Source of the DNA: Clostridiales bacterium
GTDB lineage: Bacteria > Bacillota > Clostridia > Lachnospirales > WQUN01
Length of the DNA stretch: 64,000 nucleotides
NCBI GenBank assembly: GCA_031287685.1
Contig: JAITSQ010000025.1
Coordinates: 99,956 to 163,955 of the forward strand
Direction of reading: 5' to 3'
The notes under the pieces were generated by a model. It was not told the origin of the DNA. It saw only the letters and a program-made list of their open reading frames with translations, and searched no databases. Numbering within the stretch: the first letter of the stretch is position 1; every line of letters begins with the position of its first letter. The position numbers were made by a program, and so were the translations under genes. Positions 16,367-24,426 of the stretch are shown one piece after another.

Positions 16367-16445
16367 TTTATATAATTAACAAACCAAGCCGAGCGCGGGG
16401 TAAATTTGAATAAAATTACATAGGCTGACAAAAATCGATTATATC

Positions 16446-16462
16446 AAACGGAATTGCTATAC
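16446..16462. repeat. AATTGCTATA element, copy 3 (single arm)
   Basis: AAACGGAATTGCTATA matches the right end of the element at 14132-14282. No convincing left arm is seen nearby, so this may be a decayed or solo end. It lies in the intergenic gap between the convergent tepA and rplT genes. Confidence 0.5.
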
Positions 16463-16471
16463 CGGCGGAAT

Positions 16472-16505
16472 AAAAAAAGGGCGAATGTTTCCGCATACGC
16501 CCTTA
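16472..16505 (-). terminator. intrinsic terminator after rplT
   Basis: On the minus strand AAGGGCG pairs with CGCCCTT and is followed by seven T. It ends the infC-rpmI-rplT operon. Confidence 0.88.
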
Positions 16506-16519
16506 AGCATTTTTGCCGT

Positions 16520-16864
16520 TTATTGAACCGTCTTGGCTAGCGCCTCAAAAGCCGCAGCGTCCGACACGGCCAAGTCGGCCAGCATTTTGCGGTTGATGGT
16601 TATGCCCTGCTGCTTAAGCCCGCTCATAAAGCGGCTGTAGGACAGGCCATGGGCGCGAGCCGCCGCGTTAATACGGGAAATCCACAGCCGGCGGTACTCG
16701 CGCCGGGTCTGGCGGCGCCCCGCGAAAGAATGGGCCAGAGCGCGCATAACGGACTGTTTCGCCGTGCGGTACTGTTTGCTCCGCGAACCGCGGAACCCTC
16801 TGGCCAGCTTCAAAATTTTCTTATGTCTTTTTCTGGCGTTTACAGCGCCTTTTACTCTTGCCAA
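16520..16864 (-). CDS. rplT: 50S ribosomal protein L20
   Basis: A 114-residue basic protein of the large subunit that binds 23S rRNA early in assembly. The family core is clear ([36 protein letters not shown], ...[22 protein letters not shown]). It is third in infC-rpmI-rplT. In Firmicutes L20 represses this operon through the leader; the long leader upstream of infC is consistent with that. Confidence 0.98.
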   Translation of the reverse strand: MARVKGAVNARKRHKKILKLARGFRGSRSKQYRTAKQSVMRALAHSFAGRRQTRREYRRLWISRINAAARAHGLSYSRFMSGLKQQGITINRKMLADLAVSDAAAFEALAKTVQ

Positions 16865-16913
16865 AATAAAGCCTCCTTAAAAATTTTCTCGGTTTAAATA
16901 TTTCGCGTCGCCT

Positions 16914-17111
16914 TTACGCGTAAGGCAGCATTTCGCGCACCTGCGCGGCGTTCGTCTTGTCAACTATACCCGCGCGGCGGAGCTGCCGCTTGCGCTTGGG
17001 TGATTTCTTGCCCAGAATGTGCTGCTTATTCGCGCGGGAATATTTGAATTTGCCCGTGCCGGTGACTTTAAACCTCTTTGCGGCCGCTTTATTTGTCTTT
17101 ACCTTAGGCAT
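16914..17111 (-). CDS. rpmI: 50S ribosomal protein L35
   Basis: A 65-residue basic large-subunit protein with the typical start [20 protein letters not shown] and [17 protein letters not shown]. It sits between infC and rplT, the universal bacterial order. Confidence 0.98.
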   Translation of the reverse strand: MPKVKTNKAAAKRFKVTGTGKFKYSRANKQHILGKKSPKRKRQLRRAGIVDKTNAAQVREMLPYA

Positions 17112-17149
17112 AGTCCTGCCATCTCCTTATTTTTCGTGTGATTTTTTGA

Positions 17150-17659
17150 CTACAGCTTCGGCGCCAGAAACATTGCCATTGTTTTCATTTCCATTTTCGG
17201 AGGCTTTTCCACAACTCCGCAGGCGGACAGCCGTTCGGCGAACTCGTGCAGTATCCCGTAGGCGATTTCCGTGTGCCCAAGCTCCCGTCCGCGGAAACGT
17301 ATGGTGATTTTTACCTTGTCCCCGCTCTGGAGAAACTCCGTGGCTTTTTTGATTTTTACGTCCACGTCGTGCTTGTCGATGTTCGGGGAGAGACGAATCT
17401 CCTTCGTCTCGACGGTTTTCTGTTTCTTGCGCGTCTCTTTTTCCTTCTTGGCCTGGTCGAATTTGTACTTGCTGTAGTCCATAATCTTGCATACGGGCGG
17501 GCTTGCCGTCGGTGATATTTTCACAAGGTCGAGCCGCTTTTCCTCCGCGAGCGCCATCGCGTCGCGCAGGGGCATTATCCCAAGCTGGGTGCCGTCGGAG
17601 TCTATTATCCTAAGCTCCTTGTCCCGTATTTGTTCGTTTAGCATTAAATCCGTAATAAT
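17150..17659 (-). CDS. infC: translation initiation factor IF-3 with a non-canonical ATT start
   Basis: IF-3 binds the 30S subunit and rejects non-canonical start codons. The family core begins LMLNEQIRDKELRIIDSDGTQLGIM and continues through KISPTASPPVCKIMDYSKYKFDQAKK (linker) to the C-terminal IF3 domain. A perfect GGAGGT (minus strand, 17671-17666) lies 6 bases before an ATT codon at 17659 and 9 bases before a second ATT; the first in-frame ATG is 21 bases away, too far. ATT initiation gives 169 residues and fits the known autoregulation in which IF-3 discriminates against its own start codon. Further upstream in-frame starts would run through the structured leader and are rejected. Confidence 0.93.
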   Translation of the reverse strand: MITDLMLNEQIRDKELRIIDSDGTQLGIMPLRDAMALAEEKRLDLVKISPTASPPVCKIMDYSKYKFDQAKKEKETRKKQKTVETKEIRLSPNIDKHDVDVKIKKATEFLQSGDKVKITIRFRGRELGHTEIAYGILHEFAERLSACGVVEKPPKMEMKTMAMFLAPKL

Positions 17660-17845
17660 TCTTGCACCTCCATACAAAATTAAGATTACGTCTTTTGTCC
17701 TAACGAACAAAAAGACGAGCCGTAAAAGCCCGCCAAAAAGATAACGCCTAAGCAACATAAGCCGTATCAAATCGTTGACCCGGAGCCGCGCGGATAAACC
17801 CGCGGGCAAAAGGTGAGAAGCGGAACTTCTACTTTATACAGGAAA
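17660..17845 (-). promoter_or_regulatory. structured 5' leader of infC-rpmI-rplT (candidate L20-type leader)
   Basis: About 180 bases lie between the promoter and the infC start. Near the 5' end AGAAG-TTCCG-CTTCT forms a hairpin followed by CACC, and nearer the gene CGTCTTTT pairs with AAAAGACG (17688-17716). Firmicute infC operons carry leaders that bind L20 and cause attenuation; position and structure fit, but the L20 recognition fold was not modelled. Confidence 0.55.
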
Positions 17846-17874
17846 AGTGTAACACGGCAAAAAACTTTTGTCAA
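17846..17874 (-). promoter_or_regulatory. sigma-A-type promoter of infC-rpmI-rplT
   Basis: Minus strand TTGACA (17874-17869), 17-base spacer, TACACT (17851-17846). It is back to back with the plus-strand promoter at 17879-17907, only four bases away. Confidence 0.88.
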
Positions 17875-17878
17875 TACG

Positions 17879-17907
17879 TTGATTAAAGAATTTTTATGTG
17901 ATATAAT
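17879..17907 (+). promoter_or_regulatory. sigma-A-type promoter of the aldo/keto reductase gene
   Basis: TTGATT (17879-17884), 17-base spacer, TATAAT (17902-17907), about 48 bases before the ATG. Confidence 0.85.
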
Positions 17908-17954
17908 TATAAGACTGCCGGTGACACCGGATATAAGACGGAAAGAGGGGTAAT

Positions 17955-18875
17955 ATGAGACACCAGAATCTTGGGGCGACCCAGCTTAAAGTGCCCGTGG
18001 TGGCGGTGGGCTGTATGCGCGTTTCCGGAATGGATAAAGCCGCCGCCGAAAGTTTCGTGAAAACGGCGCTTGACCTTGGCGCGAATTTTTTCGACCACGC
18101 CGATATTTACGGGCGCGGCTCGTGCGAAGAGGTTTTCGCGCAAGCGGCCGGAATGAACGCCTCCGTGCGCGAAAAAATGATTATCCAGTCCAAATGCGGC
18201 ATCGTGCCGGGGAAAATGTTCGATTTTTCAAAGGAACACATATTAAAATCCGTTGACGGCATACTTAAGAGGCTGCGCTCGGAATACCTGGACGTGCTTC
18301 TCCTGCACCGGCCGGACGCACTCGTCGAGCCGGAGGAGGTGGCGGCGGCGTTTGACGCTCTCGAAACCTCGGGCAAGGTGCGCCATTTCGGCGTGTCTAA
18401 CCAGAACCCGATGCAAATCGAGCTTCTTAAAACTTGCGTGAAACAGCCCATAGCGGCGAATCAGCTTCAGTTCAGCATAGCGCACGCCGGTATGATTTCA
18501 AGCGGGATAAACGTGAATATGCTGACGGATGCGGCCGCTATGCGGGACGGCAGCGCGCTTGACTACTGCCGCGTAAACAAAATAACTATTCAGCCCTGGA
18601 GTCCGTTTCAGCACGGGTATTTCGGCGGCGTGTTCCTTGACAGGGATAAGTTCCCGGAGCTTAATAAGGTTATCGACAGGCTGGCGGAGAAATATAACGT
18701 GGCCAACACAACCATAGCCATAGCTTGGATTCTGCGCCACCCGGCCCGGATGCAGCCCGTCACGGGGACGACCAACGAGCGCCGCCTCTCCGATATTATG
18801 AAAGCCGCGGATATTGAAATCACGCGGGAGGAGTGGTACGAGGTATATAAAGCGGCGGGAAACAACCTGCCTTGA
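17955..18875 (+). CDS. aldo/keto reductase (YdhF-like)
   Basis: A 306-residue NADPH-dependent oxidoreductase with a TIM-barrel fold. The catalytic tetrad of aldo/keto reductases is present: Asp47 and Tyr52 in DHADIYG, Lys80 in IIQSKCG and His118 in LLLHRPD. The overall sequence, including KVRHFGVSNQNPMQIELL and IAWILRHPARMQPVTGTTN, resembles the E. coli YdhF group. The physiological carbonyl substrate is unknown. It has its own promoter and a GAGGGG ribosome binding site. Confidence 0.9.
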   Translation: MRHQNLGATQLKVPVVAVGCMRVSGMDKAAAESFVKTALDLGANFFDHADIYGRGSCEEVFAQAAGMNASVREKMIIQSKCGIVPGKMFDFSKEHILKSVDGILKRLRSEYLDVLLLHRPDALVEPEEVAAAFDALETSGKVRHFGVSNQNPMQIELLKTCVKQPIAANQLQFSIAHAGMISSGINVNMLTDAAAMRDGSALDYCRVNKITIQPWSPFQHGYFGGVFLDRDKFPELNKVIDRLAEKYNVANTTIAIAWILRHPARMQPVTGTTNERRLSDIMKAADIEITREEWYEVYKAAGNNLP

Positions 18876-18995
18876 AAATCCGCGCGAATTAAAAGCCGGG
18901 TTTGATAAAATCGGATAGCATAGGGCTATCTTAAAAACCGCTTAAGAAAGGAAAGTATAATGAAACCCCTATGACTTCATTATATAAGGTTTTTT

Positions 18996-19238
18996 ATGGA
19001 CACCTCGGCAACTATTCTGGCTGTTTTGTGCTTGGTTTCGTCGCTTGCGCTCATCGCGCTGATACTTCTGCAAAAGAAACGCTCGTCGGGCATAGGCAGC
19101 CTTTCCGGCGGCGTGGGCGCGCAGCAGACCTATTGGGACAGAAACAAGGGGCGCTCGGTGGAGGGTGCTTTAGAGCGCTACACGAAGCTCGGCGCGATCG
19201 TCATTTTGATTTTTACAGCCGCCACTTGGTTTATGTAA
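18996..19238 (+). CDS. secG: protein translocase subunit SecG
   Basis: An 80-residue membrane protein with two hydrophobic helices (about residues 4-25 and 64-80) separated by the typical glycine- and serine-rich loop (GIGSLSGGVGAQQTYWDRNKGRS). It assists SecYEG in export. ATG at 18996 preceded by AAGG. One base separates its stop from the ATG of rimM. Confidence 0.93.
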   Translation: MDTSATILAVLCLVSSLALIALILLQKKRSSGIGSLSGGVGAQQTYWDRNKGRSVEGALERYTKLGAIVILIFTAATWFM

Positions 19239-19239
19239 A

Positions 19240-19743
19240 ATGAGCGGTTTACCCGAATATTTTAAGCTCGGCGCGGTGATAGGGGCGCACGGGCTGTCCG
19301 GCGCGCTCCGCGTCTACCCCTCGACCTCCGACCCGGCGCGCTTCAAGCTGCTTAAAACCGCGGTCCTCCGGGATTCGGCGGGGCGGCTTTCCGTTTACGG
19401 CGTGAAGGGCGCGGCGCTTAATAAAGGAATAGTCCTGCTGACGCTCGACGGGGTTTCGGACATAGAGGCGGCGCGCGCGCTTAAAAATTATGACATTGTC
19501 GTGCCTCGGGCGGAAGCCCTGCCTCTTGAGGCGGACGAGTATTACGCCGCCGACCTTTACGGTATGCGCGTTGTGACGGAGGACGGGGAATTTCTTGGCG
19601 TGCTCGACGAAATCATAGAAACGGGCGCTAACGACGTCTATTCCGCCGGAGGCCTGCTCATACCCGCCATAAAGCAGTGCGTGCTTAGAATCGACGTCGC
19701 CGGGCGGGTAATGACTGTGCGCCTGCTTGAGGGGCTGAGGTGA
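19240..19743 (+). CDS. rimM: 16S rRNA processing protein RimM
   Basis: A 167-residue 30S maturation factor with the N-terminal RimM beta-barrel (FKLGAVIGAHGLSGALRVYP) and a C-terminal PRC-barrel (YYAADLYGMRVVTEDGEFLGVLDEIIETGANDVY). It is followed after four bases by trmD, its usual neighbour, but rpsP, the KH-domain gene and rplS of the standard cluster are absent. Confidence 0.96.
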   Translation: MSGLPEYFKLGAVIGAHGLSGALRVYPSTSDPARFKLLKTAVLRDSAGRLSVYGVKGAALNKGIVLLTLDGVSDIEAARALKNYDIVVPRAEALPLEADEYYAADLYGMRVVTEDGEFLGVLDEIIETGANDVYSAGGLLIPAIKQCVLRIDVAGRVMTVRLLEGLR

Positions 19744-19747
19744 GGTT

Positions 19748-20410
19748 ATGAGATTTCACTGCCTTACGCTTTTCCCGGAGATGCTTGAGGGCGGGCTGCT
19801 TCACGGCGTTATAAAACGCGCGGCGGAGCGCGGCCTTATTGAGTTGAATTGCGTAAATATACGTGATTTTTCGGCGGACAAGCATAAGCGGACGGACGAC
19901 TATCCCTACGGCGGCGGCGCCGGGATGGTGATGACGCCTCAGCCGGTCTACGACGCTTACAGGAGCCTGGTTCTGCCGCCCGGCACACCCGTTATCTACA
20001 CAAGCCCGCAGGGTGAAAAACTCAGCGCGAAAAAAGCGCGCGAATGGGCCGCCCTTCCCGAAATAGCCGTAATCTGCGGGCGCTACGAGGGCGTGGACGA
20101 GCGCGTCATAGAGGAAACGGCCACGGAGCTTGTTTCGCTGGGGGATTTTATTATGACCGGCGGGGAAATCTGCGCGATGGCCGTAATCGACGCGGTGAGC
20201 CGCTTTATCCCCGGCGTCTTGGGCAACTCCGAATCTCCCATAGATGAAAGTTTCGAGGGCGGCCTTCTGGAATATCCGCAATATACCCGCCCCGCCGTGT
20301 TTCTGGGGAAAGCGGTGCCGGAGGTCTTGCTGTCCGGGCATCACGAGAATATACGGCTCTGGCGGCTGGCGCGGTCCGCCGAGCGCACTGAGAAAAGGCG
20401 GCGGGGGTAA
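19748..20410 (+). CDS. trmD: tRNA (guanine37-N1)-methyltransferase TrmD
   Basis: A knotted SPOUT methyltransferase that makes m1G37. The 220-residue protein has FHCLTLFPEM, DYPYGGGAGMVM, CGRYEGVDERV and the knot region GDFIMTGGEICAMAVIDAVSRFIPGVLGN with the conserved SP(I)DESFEGGLLEYPQYTRP. Slightly short at the C terminus compared with the usual 230-250 residues. GAGGTGAGG precedes the ATG. Confidence 0.96.
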   Translation: MRFHCLTLFPEMLEGGLLHGVIKRAAERGLIELNCVNIRDFSADKHKRTDDYPYGGGAGMVMTPQPVYDAYRSLVLPPGTPVIYTSPQGEKLSAKKAREWAALPEIAVICGRYEGVDERVIEETATELVSLGDFIMTGGEICAMAVIDAVSRFIPGVLGNSESPIDESFEGGLLEYPQYTRPAVFLGKAVPEVLLSGHHENIRLWRLARSAERTEKRRRG

Positions 20411-20412
20411 TT

Positions 20413-20841
20413 ATGGAAGTATACGAAACCCGGAGTGAAGAGGAAACGAAGGCCGTCGCCGAAAAAATCGCCCGAAACGCCCGGCCAGGCCAGGTGTACG
20501 GCCTTTCCGGAGAAATGGCGGCGGGCAAGACCATTTTCGCCAAGGGCTTCGCGCGCGGGTTAGGCGTTTCGGATACTGTCGTCAGCCCGACTTTTACTCT
20601 TATAAACGAGTATACCGGCGTAATCCCGTTTTACCATTTTGACGTGTGGAGGCTCGACGACCCCGCCGAAACCCTCGAAACCGGTTTTTGGGACTATGTT
20701 GGCGGCGGCGGGGTGTGCCTTATTGAATGGGCGGAAAAGGTGCGGGAAATGGCTCCGTGGACATATTTTATCACAATCACTAAAATTTCAGAGAATCACA
20801 GAAGGATAGAAGTGGTGCGTTATGATGATTTTGGCGCTTGA
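20413..20841 (+). CDS. tsaE: tRNA threonylcarbamoyladenosine biosynthesis ATPase TsaE
   Basis: A 142-residue P-loop ATPase of the t6A pathway that works with TsaB and TsaD. Walker A is GEMAAGKTIFAKG near residues 34-46, followed by the family motif SPTFTLINEY and the HFDVWRL segment. It overlaps tsaB by 20 bases. tsaD is not in the window. Confidence 0.94.
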   Translation: MEVYETRSEEETKAVAEKIARNARPGQVYGLSGEMAAGKTIFAKGFARGLGVSDTVVSPTFTLINEYTGVIPFYHFDVWRLDDPAETLETGFWDYVGGGGVCLIEWAEKVREMAPWTYFITITKISENHRRIEVVRYDDFGA

Positions 20842-21514
20842 CGCTTCGGGCAGAACCGTTTCGGCGGCTATTCTCCAAGACGGGCGGGTAGCGGCTTCTC
20901 AGATGACGGGAAGCTCCGGCGGCCATTCCGTCACTCTTATGCCGATGATTCAGAATATGCTCTCGCTGACGGGGCTGACGGCGCGCGACGCGGACTACAT
21001 AGCTGTAACAACCGGCCCAGGCTCTTTCACGGGACTGAAAATAGCCGCGGGAGCGGCCAAAGGCCTGGCGCACGCGGCGGGCGCGCCTATTCTGCGCGTT
21101 CCCACCTTAGACGCACTGGCATATAATATTTTTAACGAGAACGCCGTAATAATCCCGATTTTAGACGCGCGGCGCGGGCAGGTTTACGCGGGTTTCTATA
21201 AAAGAGAGGGAGAAGGGCTGACCGCTCTTTGTGAAAACGCGGCTCTTTCCTTTGAGGGATGCCTGGAAAAGGCGGCCGCGTACCCGGAGCCGAAAATTTT
21301 CCTGGGCGACGCGGCGGAGCTTTACGCGGAGAGAATCCGCGCGGCGGGCGCCGTATGCGCCGATTGCGCCGCGAATTTCATCGACGGGGCAAGGCTCGCC
21401 ATTCTGGCCGGGCTTCGTATGGATTCCTGCGGATACGGAGAGCTTTCGCTTAATTATTTCCGCAGGCCGCAGGCGGAGCGCGAGTATTTAGAACGTATGA
21501 ACGGGACTGTATAA
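20822..21514 (+). CDS. tsaB: tRNA threonylcarbamoyladenosine biosynthesis protein TsaB
   Basis: A 230-residue ASKHA-fold partner of TsaD. It begins ILALDASGRTVSAAIL and contains GGHSVTLMPMIQNML and the typical VTTGPGSFTGLKIAAGAAKGLA. The start overlaps tsaE by 20 bases; ATG at 20825 is an equal alternative. Confidence 0.94.
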   Translation: MMILALDASGRTVSAAILQDGRVAASQMTGSSGGHSVTLMPMIQNMLSLTGLTARDADYIAVTTGPGSFTGLKIAAGAAKGLAHAAGAPILRVPTLDALAYNIFNENAVIIPILDARRGQVYAGFYKREGEGLTALCENAALSFEGCLEKAAAYPEPKIFLGDAAELYAERIRAAGAVCADCAANFIDGARLAILAGLRMDSCGYGELSLNYFRRPQAEREYLERMNGTV

Positions 21515-21516
21515 TT

Positions 21517-21987
21517 TTGGAAAATTCAGATAATTTTGACATTGGCGCCGTGGAAATAACGGCTATGAAAACGGAGCACTTAGAGCAGGTTTTTGAGATA
21601 GAGCGCGGAAGTTTCTCAAGCCCTTGGAGCTACAAGGAGCTTCTGCGCGAGATTACGGAAAATAATATGGCGGTGTATATCGTGGCTCTTTACGAGGGGA
21701 ACGTCGTCGGGTACGCCGGGCTTTGGCATATCATAACCGAGGGCCATATAACCAATGTCGCCGTCAAGGAGGAATACCGCGGGCGCGGAGTGGGCAGGCT
21801 TATTATGCGCCGCTTGATAGAAGCCGCGCGGGAACGCGCAATGACGGGGGTTACGCTTGAGGTGCGCGTCAGCAACCAGAACGCCCAGAGAATGTATACA
21901 AGCCTGGGCTTTAAACCGGAGGGCTTTCGCAAGGCATATTATGACGACACAAAAGAAGATGCGGTCATTATGTGGAAATATATGTAA
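21517..21987 (+). CDS. rimI: ribosomal protein S18 alanine N-acetyltransferase RimI
   Basis: A GNAT acetyltransferase. The acetyl-CoA loop VKEEYRGRGVGRLIM and the VSNQNAQRMYTSLGFKPEGFRK segment are diagnostic, as is linkage to tsaB. The start is uncertain: TTG at 21517 (156 residues, no clear ribosome binding site), GTG at 21550 or ATG at 21565 all keep the GNAT domain intact. Confidence 0.9.
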   Translation: MENSDNFDIGAVEITAMKTEHLEQVFEIERGSFSSPWSYKELLREITENNMAVYIVALYEGNVVGYAGLWHIITEGHITNVAVKEEYRGRGVGRLIMRRLIEAARERAMTGVTLEVRVSNQNAQRMYTSLGFKPEGFRKAYYDDTKEDAVIMWKYM

Positions 21988-24378
21988 ATGAGAGAGGTTT
22001 CTATGCGAGAATTGTCGCCGAAAGAACTTAAACGGGATTTTTCGGAGTTTGTAGATTTTGAAACAACCGCCGAGATTCAGCCTTTTTATGATATAATCGG
22101 CCAGAAGCGCGCCCAAGAGGCGGTAAGCCTGGCTTTTAAGATAAAAAATAACGGGTACAATTTATATATGGAGGGCGACGCCGGGCTCGGCAAGGCCTCC
22201 TACGCCGTGAAATACGCGGCGGCGGCGGCGGGGAAAGCCCCCGTGCCGCCAGATTTGTGCTATGTGTACAATTTTCAGGAGCCTAAGCAGCCGTCGCTTC
22301 TGCGGCTTTCTCCGGGGAGCGGCGCGGTTCTGCGCGAGGAAATGAAAGAGCTTGTCGAACGGCTTCGCTACGAGCTGCTGAAAACTTTTGCCGACAGGGA
22401 GCTTGACGAGCTTCGCGCGGGAATCCTCAAACGCTACAGCGCTCGGAAGGACGGAATCATAAAAAACATTACGGAGGAGGCGCGCCAGCAGGATTTCGGC
22501 ATAAAAACCACAAATACCGGTATTTACTTTATGCCGATAGTCGATGGGGAAATCATATCGGAGGAGCAGTTTGACGACCTGAGCTGCGAACAGAAGGAAC
22601 GGATTTCCAAAAATTCGGAGGCTATTTCCCTCTCCGCCGCCACGACAATGCGCACCCTCAAGGAGTGGGAAAAGTCCGCCAAAAAAGAAATAAGCGACGC
22701 GGAGTTTCAAACCGCGCTGTTTGTCGTGGGCAAGCTGATGGAGCCGCTTTGCGCCAAATACGCGGACTGCGCTCAGATACTGAATTATCTCAAGGCCGTC
22801 AAAGAGGACATTCTTGACAATATAGACGTTTTTCTTGAGGAGGAGGGCGAGGAGGAGGACATTCAGTCTATAATGCCGTGGTACCAAAAACGCGGGGAGG
22901 AGGAGCTTTTCGCCAAATATGGCGTGAACCTGGTTGTGGATAACTCGCGCCTTAGCGGCGCCCCGGTAATCGTCGAGCATAACCCCACCTACGGCAATCT
23001 CGTCGGAGAGGTAGAGTATGACAACGAATACGGCAATTTTTCTACGGATTTTATGAAAATAAAAGCCGGCACTTTTCACAAGGCGAACGGCGGATTTCTT
23101 ATAATCAGCGCGCACGACCTGCTGGCCTCCGTTTCGGCGTGGGAGGCGCTCAAGCGTATGCTGAAAACAGGGCACGCGGCTATTGAGCCGATTAGAGAAT
23201 ATACGACGGGCATCGCTTTGTCGGGGATAAAGCCGGAAAAAGCGCCGATTTCGGTCAAGGTGATACTCTTCGGCTCGTATATTTATTACGATATACTCGC
23301 TGAATACGACAGCGATTTTAAAAAACTGTTCAAAATGTCGGCAATGTTTGACGATGATATGAAGGCGGATAAAGAGAATGTGAGCCGGGTTCTGGGCTTC
23401 GTGAAGCGCTTCCTTGAGCGGGAGGGGCTGAAAGATTTAGACCGCGCGGCTTGCGTCAAAATACTTGAATACGCGGCGCGGGTGGCCGAACACCAGAACA
23501 AGCTGACGGCCCGCCTTGGAAAGCTCGCGGACATAATAATGGAAGCGTCGGTGGAGGCCTCCGGCGGCGTTATAACCGGGGCGGATATTTCCGCCTCGCT
23601 TGCGGCTTCGGACGCGCGGCGCGATATGTACGAGGAAAAATTCGCTGAGCTGACAGACGAAGGCCAGATTATGATAGACGCGGCGGGGGCGAAAGTCGGC
23701 GCGCTCAACGGACTTACAGTCATAGATTTTGGGGACTATGAGTTTGGCCGTCCGGCGAAAATCACCGCTACGACTTACGTGGGCAAGGCGGGCATTGTCA
23801 ATATTGAAAAAGAGGCCGATATGAGCGGCAGCATACACGACAAGGGCCTGCAAGTGCTCATCGGCTTTCTGGGGGCGACTTACGCGCGGGATTTTCCCCT
23901 GTCGCTCTCCTGCCGTGTGTGTTTTGAGCAGAATTACAGCGAGATTGACGGCGATTCAGCGTCCAGCACAGAGCTTTACGCGATTTTGTCAAGCCTGTCC
24001 GGTCTGCCGCTCAGTCAGGAAATTGCCGTGACCGGCAGTATAAATCAATATGGCGACATCCAGCCAATCGGCGGCGTCACGACGAAAATCGAGGGCTTTT
24101 TCGACCTGTGCGCTTCCCGCGGCTTGACGGGGGGGCAGGGGGTCATTATCCCCGAAGCGAACACCCGCAACCTTATGTTGAAAAGCGAGGTCATAGAGGC
24201 CGTGGCGGCCGGGAAGTTTCACATTTACGCTATAAGCCACGTCAACGAAGGCATAGAGATTCTCACGGGAGTTAAGGCGGGAGAACTGAGCGACAAAGGA
24301 AAGTTTCCGTCGGACGCCGCGCACGGAATGGTGTATCGGAAACTGAGAGAGTATTATAAGAAGTCGATTTCTGAATAA
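21988..24378 (+). CDS. Lon-family ATP-dependent protease (LonB/YcbZ-like, AAA_32 type)
   Basis: A 796-residue protein with an N-terminal region, a divergent AAA ATPase of the AAA_32 type interrupted by a coiled-coil-rich insertion (about residues 120-320), and a C-terminal S16 Lon protease domain. The catalytic dyad is present: Ser657 in DGDSASS and Lys700 in GGVTTKIEGFFD, 43 residues apart as in E. coli Lon. The P-loop reads GDAGLGKAS, so the usual Thr/Ser directly after the lysine is replaced by Ala followed by Ser. The Lon N-terminal substrate domain is absent, matching the YcbZ-like group. It abuts rimI; an ATG at 22003 is an alternative start. No membrane helix is evident. Confidence 0.9.
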   Translation: MREVSMRELSPKELKRDFSEFVDFETTAEIQPFYDIIGQKRAQEAVSLAFKIKNNGYNLYMEGDAGLGKASYAVKYAAAAAGKAPVPPDLCYVYNFQEPKQPSLLRLSPGSGAVLREEMKELVERLRYELLKTFADRELDELRAGILKRYSARKDGIIKNITEEARQQDFGIKTTNTGIYFMPIVDGEIISEEQFDDLSCEQKERISKNSEAISLSAATTMRTLKEWEKSAKKEISDAEFQTALFVVGKLMEPLCAKYADCAQILNYLKAVKEDILDNIDVFLEEEGEEEDIQSIMPWYQKRGEEELFAKYGVNLVVDNSRLSGAPVIVEHNPTYGNLVGEVEYDNEYGNFSTDFMKIKAGTFHKANGGFLIISAHDLLASVSAWEALKRMLKTGHAAIEPIREYTTGIALSGIKPEKAPISVKVILFGSYIYYDILAEYDSDFKKLFKMSAMFDDDMKADKENVSRVLGFVKRFLEREGLKDLDRAACVKILEYAARVAEHQNKLTARLGKLADIIMEASVEASGGVITGADISASLAASDARRDMYEEKFAELTDEGQIMIDAAGAKVGALNGLTVIDFGDYEFGRPAKITATTYVGKAGIVNIEKEADMSGSIHDKGLQVLIGFLGATYARDFPLSLSCRVCFEQNYSEIDGDSASSTELYAILSSLSGLPLSQEIAVTGSINQYGDIQPIGGVTTKIEGFFDLCASRGLTGGQGVIIPEANTRNLMLKSEVIEAVAAGKFHIYAISHVNEGIEILTGVKAGELSDKGKFPSDAAHGMVYRKLREYYKKSISE

Positions 24379-24420
24379 AACAAAAAACGCGTTGTTAAAA
24401 CCGCGGTTTTTTGTTTTATT
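24374..24420. terminator. bidirectional terminator between lonB-like gene and leuA
   Basis: AATAAAACAAAAAAC (24374-24388) is perfectly complementary to GTTTTTTGTTTTATT (24406-24420), with a further three GC pairs inside, giving T tracts on both strands between convergent genes. Confidence 0.9.
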
Positions 24421-24426
24421 CGTTCG

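Noticed and set aside
13453..16462. CRISPR array from the repeated AATTGCTATA sequences
   Set aside because: The repeats are palindromic, variable in length, irregularly spaced by whole genes and have no cas genes nearby.
22162..23175. A 337-codon minus-strand open frame inside the Lon-like gene
   Set aside because: Antisense shadow of a protein with conserved catalytic motifs; no ribosome binding site or family similarity.
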